Positions 7,601 through 7,915 of a DNA stretch of 7,915 nt are shown piece after piece. Source of the stretch: an uncultured Lachnospiraceae bacterium (GTDB lineage Bacteria > Bacillota > Clostridia > Lachnospirales > Lachnospiraceae); the NCBI GenBank assembly GCA_910586615.1, contig CAJUJP010000080.1, positions 1-7,915 of the forward strand, written 5' to 3'. The notes under the pieces are model-generated. The model was not told the DNA's origin. It ran no database searches and saw only the letters and a list, made by a program, of their open reading frames with translations. The position numbers were made by a program, and so were the translations under genes. How positions within the stretch are numbered: the first letter of the stretch is position 1; each line of letters opens with the position of its first letter.

Positions 7601-7915
7601 ACGGCGAACGGGCAGATTGAGACAGTCACGGATGCGCTTGGCAGCGTTACGACCTATGCCTATGATGCAGGCGGCAACCTGATCCGCGTTACGGATGCAC
7701 TTGGCAATGTTACGGAATATGAATATGATGCGATGAACAACCAGATCAGGGAATGCCTGTCCACGGGCGAAGAAGCCGCCTGCGTGACCCTTTATCAGTA
7801 CGACCAGAGAGGGTGCATGGTCAGGGTGATCAATCCGATGGCGGAGGAGCAGGTCTATGCTTATGACGGAAACGGCAATCCGGTGACAGTCACTGACGAG
7901 GAAGGAAATGAGACA
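1301..7915 (+). CDS. Giant FnIII-RHS (YD-repeat) protein, probable polymorphic toxin or toxin-like protein (3' partial)
   Basis: I translated the frame from ATG 1301 to the window end by hand: 2205 codons, no in-frame stop, and the gene runs off the edge. Order of parts: 13 fibronectin type III-like modules (residues 1-1104), a DUF6531-like pre-RHS segment (about 1128-1279), then 44 countable YD repeats (1280 to beyond 2205). In characterised RHS/Tc proteins, YD repeats wrap into a hollow beta-shell holding a variable, often toxic C-terminal domain. That domain, the RHS core end motif and any immunity gene would lie downstream. The N terminus (MSQLNIQAVINDDGSVSISW) begins directly in a beta-sandwich. 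I see no signal peptide, transmembrane helix, sortase motif, LXG or WXG domain. Cysteines recur in the FnIII part, unusual for an exported Gram-positive protein. The divergent AraC gene may regulate it. The RHS family call is firm; toxin activity is inference without the C terminus. Confidence 0.93.
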   Translation, partial: MSQLNIQAVINDDGSVSISWSPIPKTVKYKARMYADKIWVFNDDNLTTTSYRTAKNLEAGKVYYIVVSSYAANNSSLASEKKTLIFPSDFYTSRPVGVPQNVKAKAMVSAIEISFDAVQYARSYDILFDNTVYNTTGTTKLFTGLPSKSNHTYAVRAKNAKYTGNYSKTQNIQTLPVSPAVPGGIRKTATETSATISWNAVSGAIGYDILFNGSTYSLTATTRTFTGLTPGRSYTFQVRARNADVAGAYSSSLTVATPARPPASVSAVSTEQSITVNWSKVEGAFGYYAKLKDSEVAMPGSATSNVFSNLLPKTSYTYQVCCRSQDGTGSYSPAKSITTLAKAPVIPADLSCETTENSATVRWNAVSGATGYDVLFDGNVYSVSGTSRTFTGLQENTEYGYRVRSKNSDRVGEYSPEKKVKTTPKAPAGASGVCNENSATISWNAVAGATSYDLLFNGKVYRVSGTSYKVTGLTPNSRHTCQVRVNNANGSSSYCAAVTFTTTPKPPANSSVSTAQTSVVVRWDAVSGATGYDVLFNGKVYSTTGTVANITGLQPNTSYSYSIRVCNQDGSSSYSSAKTVKTLPYAPSTYPTVQAVCKSDSVTLSWNAVSGATKYDLEFDKKVYTMTGTSRTFTGLESETKYSFRIRAGNDGGYSRYSPYQTATTDMQIPGVPTGITATPDIYTVDIKWDPVPKASVYEVLFDGSVYASDKPSNVMIGLRENTTYRYQVRAGNRAGKSAYSAAQTVKTRMRPPLMPIVTSATATSDTVTINWHISGRAAGYRISLNGTVYQVTGETTTTKTISGLTPGTEYEYAVCAYNDGGSSGYSSPKTICTIPSAPAGLTAEPKAHSVKIIWQRTAGADKYTLTFNGQNYVTSEPFYEVDGLNPNTVYQFRVNAGNASGSSAFSSYHETRTLLETPANVRAEVKAREITVSFDEVTGADSYLILFGGETYSTTVPCKTFTGLEPEKEYTYSVCAKNAYVESEYSEQQSVETLPVGPAVPSDVMAQADLNSVTVSFSPVSGADDYDIKFDGRMIHVSQEEAPAVQNMEAYSGSETYLMERWQDKIYRVFSGLNPNTEHTYCVRANNAEGSSKFSAQGRIMTDISRQGGLADRTDGKVYPDGRMSYTGNDPVSALTGAFLWSYTWLENFGRDGLHFTAMYDSRRDEVDSVLGKKWSYSFNYILYMDENYMYFSMPYGDVIPFVKEEGNSFRPAEGVQTVYTMVQAEDGSYVVEKEDGTRYVFDSGMHLSRIEENGLVKYRFETNTAGQIIGIKGRHRESLSLTYTGGHITGVTDTMENTVSFTYEAGRLVSAANADGRSMSFTYDERDRLLSVSDFAGQVYLVNQYDARGRIVKQTTAGRGDSHVSYDENNRRTVFRDELGHAVSYWYDEAGCITDIESEGDNVQNSYDGKGRLIKRVDALGNITQMSYDACGRMNCVTYPDGSKEQVFYNDRNLPVKVVKRDGAECLYRYDDNNNLIEAQDERGNSSIYAYDEEDHLISCTDKNGNVWTYAYDEADHLQQAQDPDGNLYQYSHDTAGRMTSYTSPDEKTISYQYSAAGDLIQVEDADGTVVFAYDANGNRTSVTDRRGNEQRMEYNAMGQLTLVTDYMGNEYHFSYDQKGNLKKKTDPLGAENSYVYDARGNNTAWTDGNGNMTAYSFDACSQLTEVTDAAGGIVHYAYDTMGRVTTITDPLAHQTSYTYDAEGRVTGRTDALGSSVSYTYDQAGNLLTRTDEEGVVTAYAYDEDNRLISITSVAGVTRFTYDKSGRVTAVEAPDGSSETAAYDADGKLTQFSDREANKTTYVYDKSGRIAEITLPNGAKTAYQYDANGNCTKITDAEGHSSSFVYDANNRMTAMTDPEDRTTDYVYDAAGRLISVTDARGSRWTFTYDNNGNLVSETNPLGGIRIYRYDCLNRRTESQDEEGHKRLYAYDEAGNLISFTDANDNKWTYAYDAANRLTSVTDQNGDSLAVEYTKTGKIAKVTDKEGVETSYSYDDLGRMTCMQDAMQHSLEFTYDKMGRVLTRKDANGNVTEYTYSPAGHLLTKKDPEGGITTYAYNAAGQIEKMTDAAGNTTSYTRNLLGQVTAVRNALEEEITFTYTANGQIETVTDALGSVTTYAYDAGGNLIRVTDALGNVTEYEYDAMNNQIRECLSTGEEAACVTLYQYDQRGCMVRVINPMAEEQVYAYDGNGNPVTVTDEEGNET
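4682..5137 (+). other. DUF6531-like pre-RHS segment of the giant protein
   Basis: Residues 1128-1279 link the FnIII array to the YD repeats. The start, NDPVSALTGAFLWSYTWLE, followed by LHFTAMYDSRRD and LGKKWSYSFN, matches the plan of the domain that opens many RHS proteins: (N)PV...TG.F...TDL..., then L.F.R.Y.S, then LG.GW...(Y/F). After it comes a run typical of RHS N-terminal plugs (GTRYVFDSGMHLSRIEENG). In known RHS structures this region helps cap the shell. Assignment is by remembered pattern, not by a profile search. Confidence 0.75.
5138..7915 (+). repeat. YD (RHS) repeat array, at least 44 units, continuing beyond the window
   Basis: Units of about 20-22 residues (63-bp dominant period) follow the pattern xYxYDxxGRLxxVTDxxGN. 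I count 44 from LTYTGGHI near residue 1283 to YAYDGNGNP near residue 2187. Most keep the YD pair. Several are degenerate, such as FYNDRNLP, YSHDTAGRM, EYTKTGKI, YTYSPAGHL and YTRNLLGQV. The tandem units starting at 7626 and 7689 are 45/63 identical in DNA by my hand count, so even neighbouring copies are well diverged and the array is not a recent expansion. The last unit visible is intact, so the shell continues downstream. Confidence 0.93.

Noticed and set aside
5138..7915. 63-bp periodicity resembling a CRISPR or satellite array
   Set aside because: No constant repeat with unique spacers. The periodicity is protein-coding YD repeats with diverged DNA.

Overview
The window looks like an accessory region from a low-to-mid GC Firmicute, most likely a gut Clostridia/Lachnospiraceae-type bacterium. 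I infer this from the AAAGGAG ribosome-binding site, an AraC-family regulator whose N-terminal half resembles those common in Lachnospiraceae, and codon use with many AGA/AGG/ATA codons. No search was possible, so the organism call is inference.

Layout: (1) Positions 1-255 hold the C-terminal tail of a plus-strand gene. It is a Gly/Glu/Ser/Asn-rich, acidic, low-complexity tail with an 11-residue tandem repeat. (2) A long hairpin at 282-330 serves two converging genes as a bidirectional terminator. Unusually, its right arm lies inside the last codons of the next gene. (3) Positions 309-1082 on the minus strand encode a complete 257-residue AraC/XylS-family regulator with its own promoter at 1160-1188. 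(4) Positions 1083-1300 are a divergent intergenic region with candidate operator elements. (5) From 1301 to the window end (7915) runs one uninterrupted plus-strand reading frame of 2205 codons that has not ended. It dominates the window and makes most apparent small ORFs on either strand mere shadows.

The giant protein starts straight into fibronectin type III-like modules (13 of about 80 residues). It continues with a DUF6531-like pre-RHS segment and then at least 44 YD (RHS) repeats up to the window edge. This is the architecture of an RHS polymorphic toxin or giant YD-repeat protein. The YD repeats are expected to form a hollow beta-shell around a variable C-terminal domain, which would lie beyond this window. 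The start is well defined, with a good ribosome-binding site and an in-frame stop upstream, yet there is no signal peptide or membrane segment. That is the most interesting feature: it is not the Sec-exported WapA-type plan of Gram-positive RHS toxins.

The AraC regulator is divergent from the giant gene and is the obvious candidate for its control, though this rests on position only.
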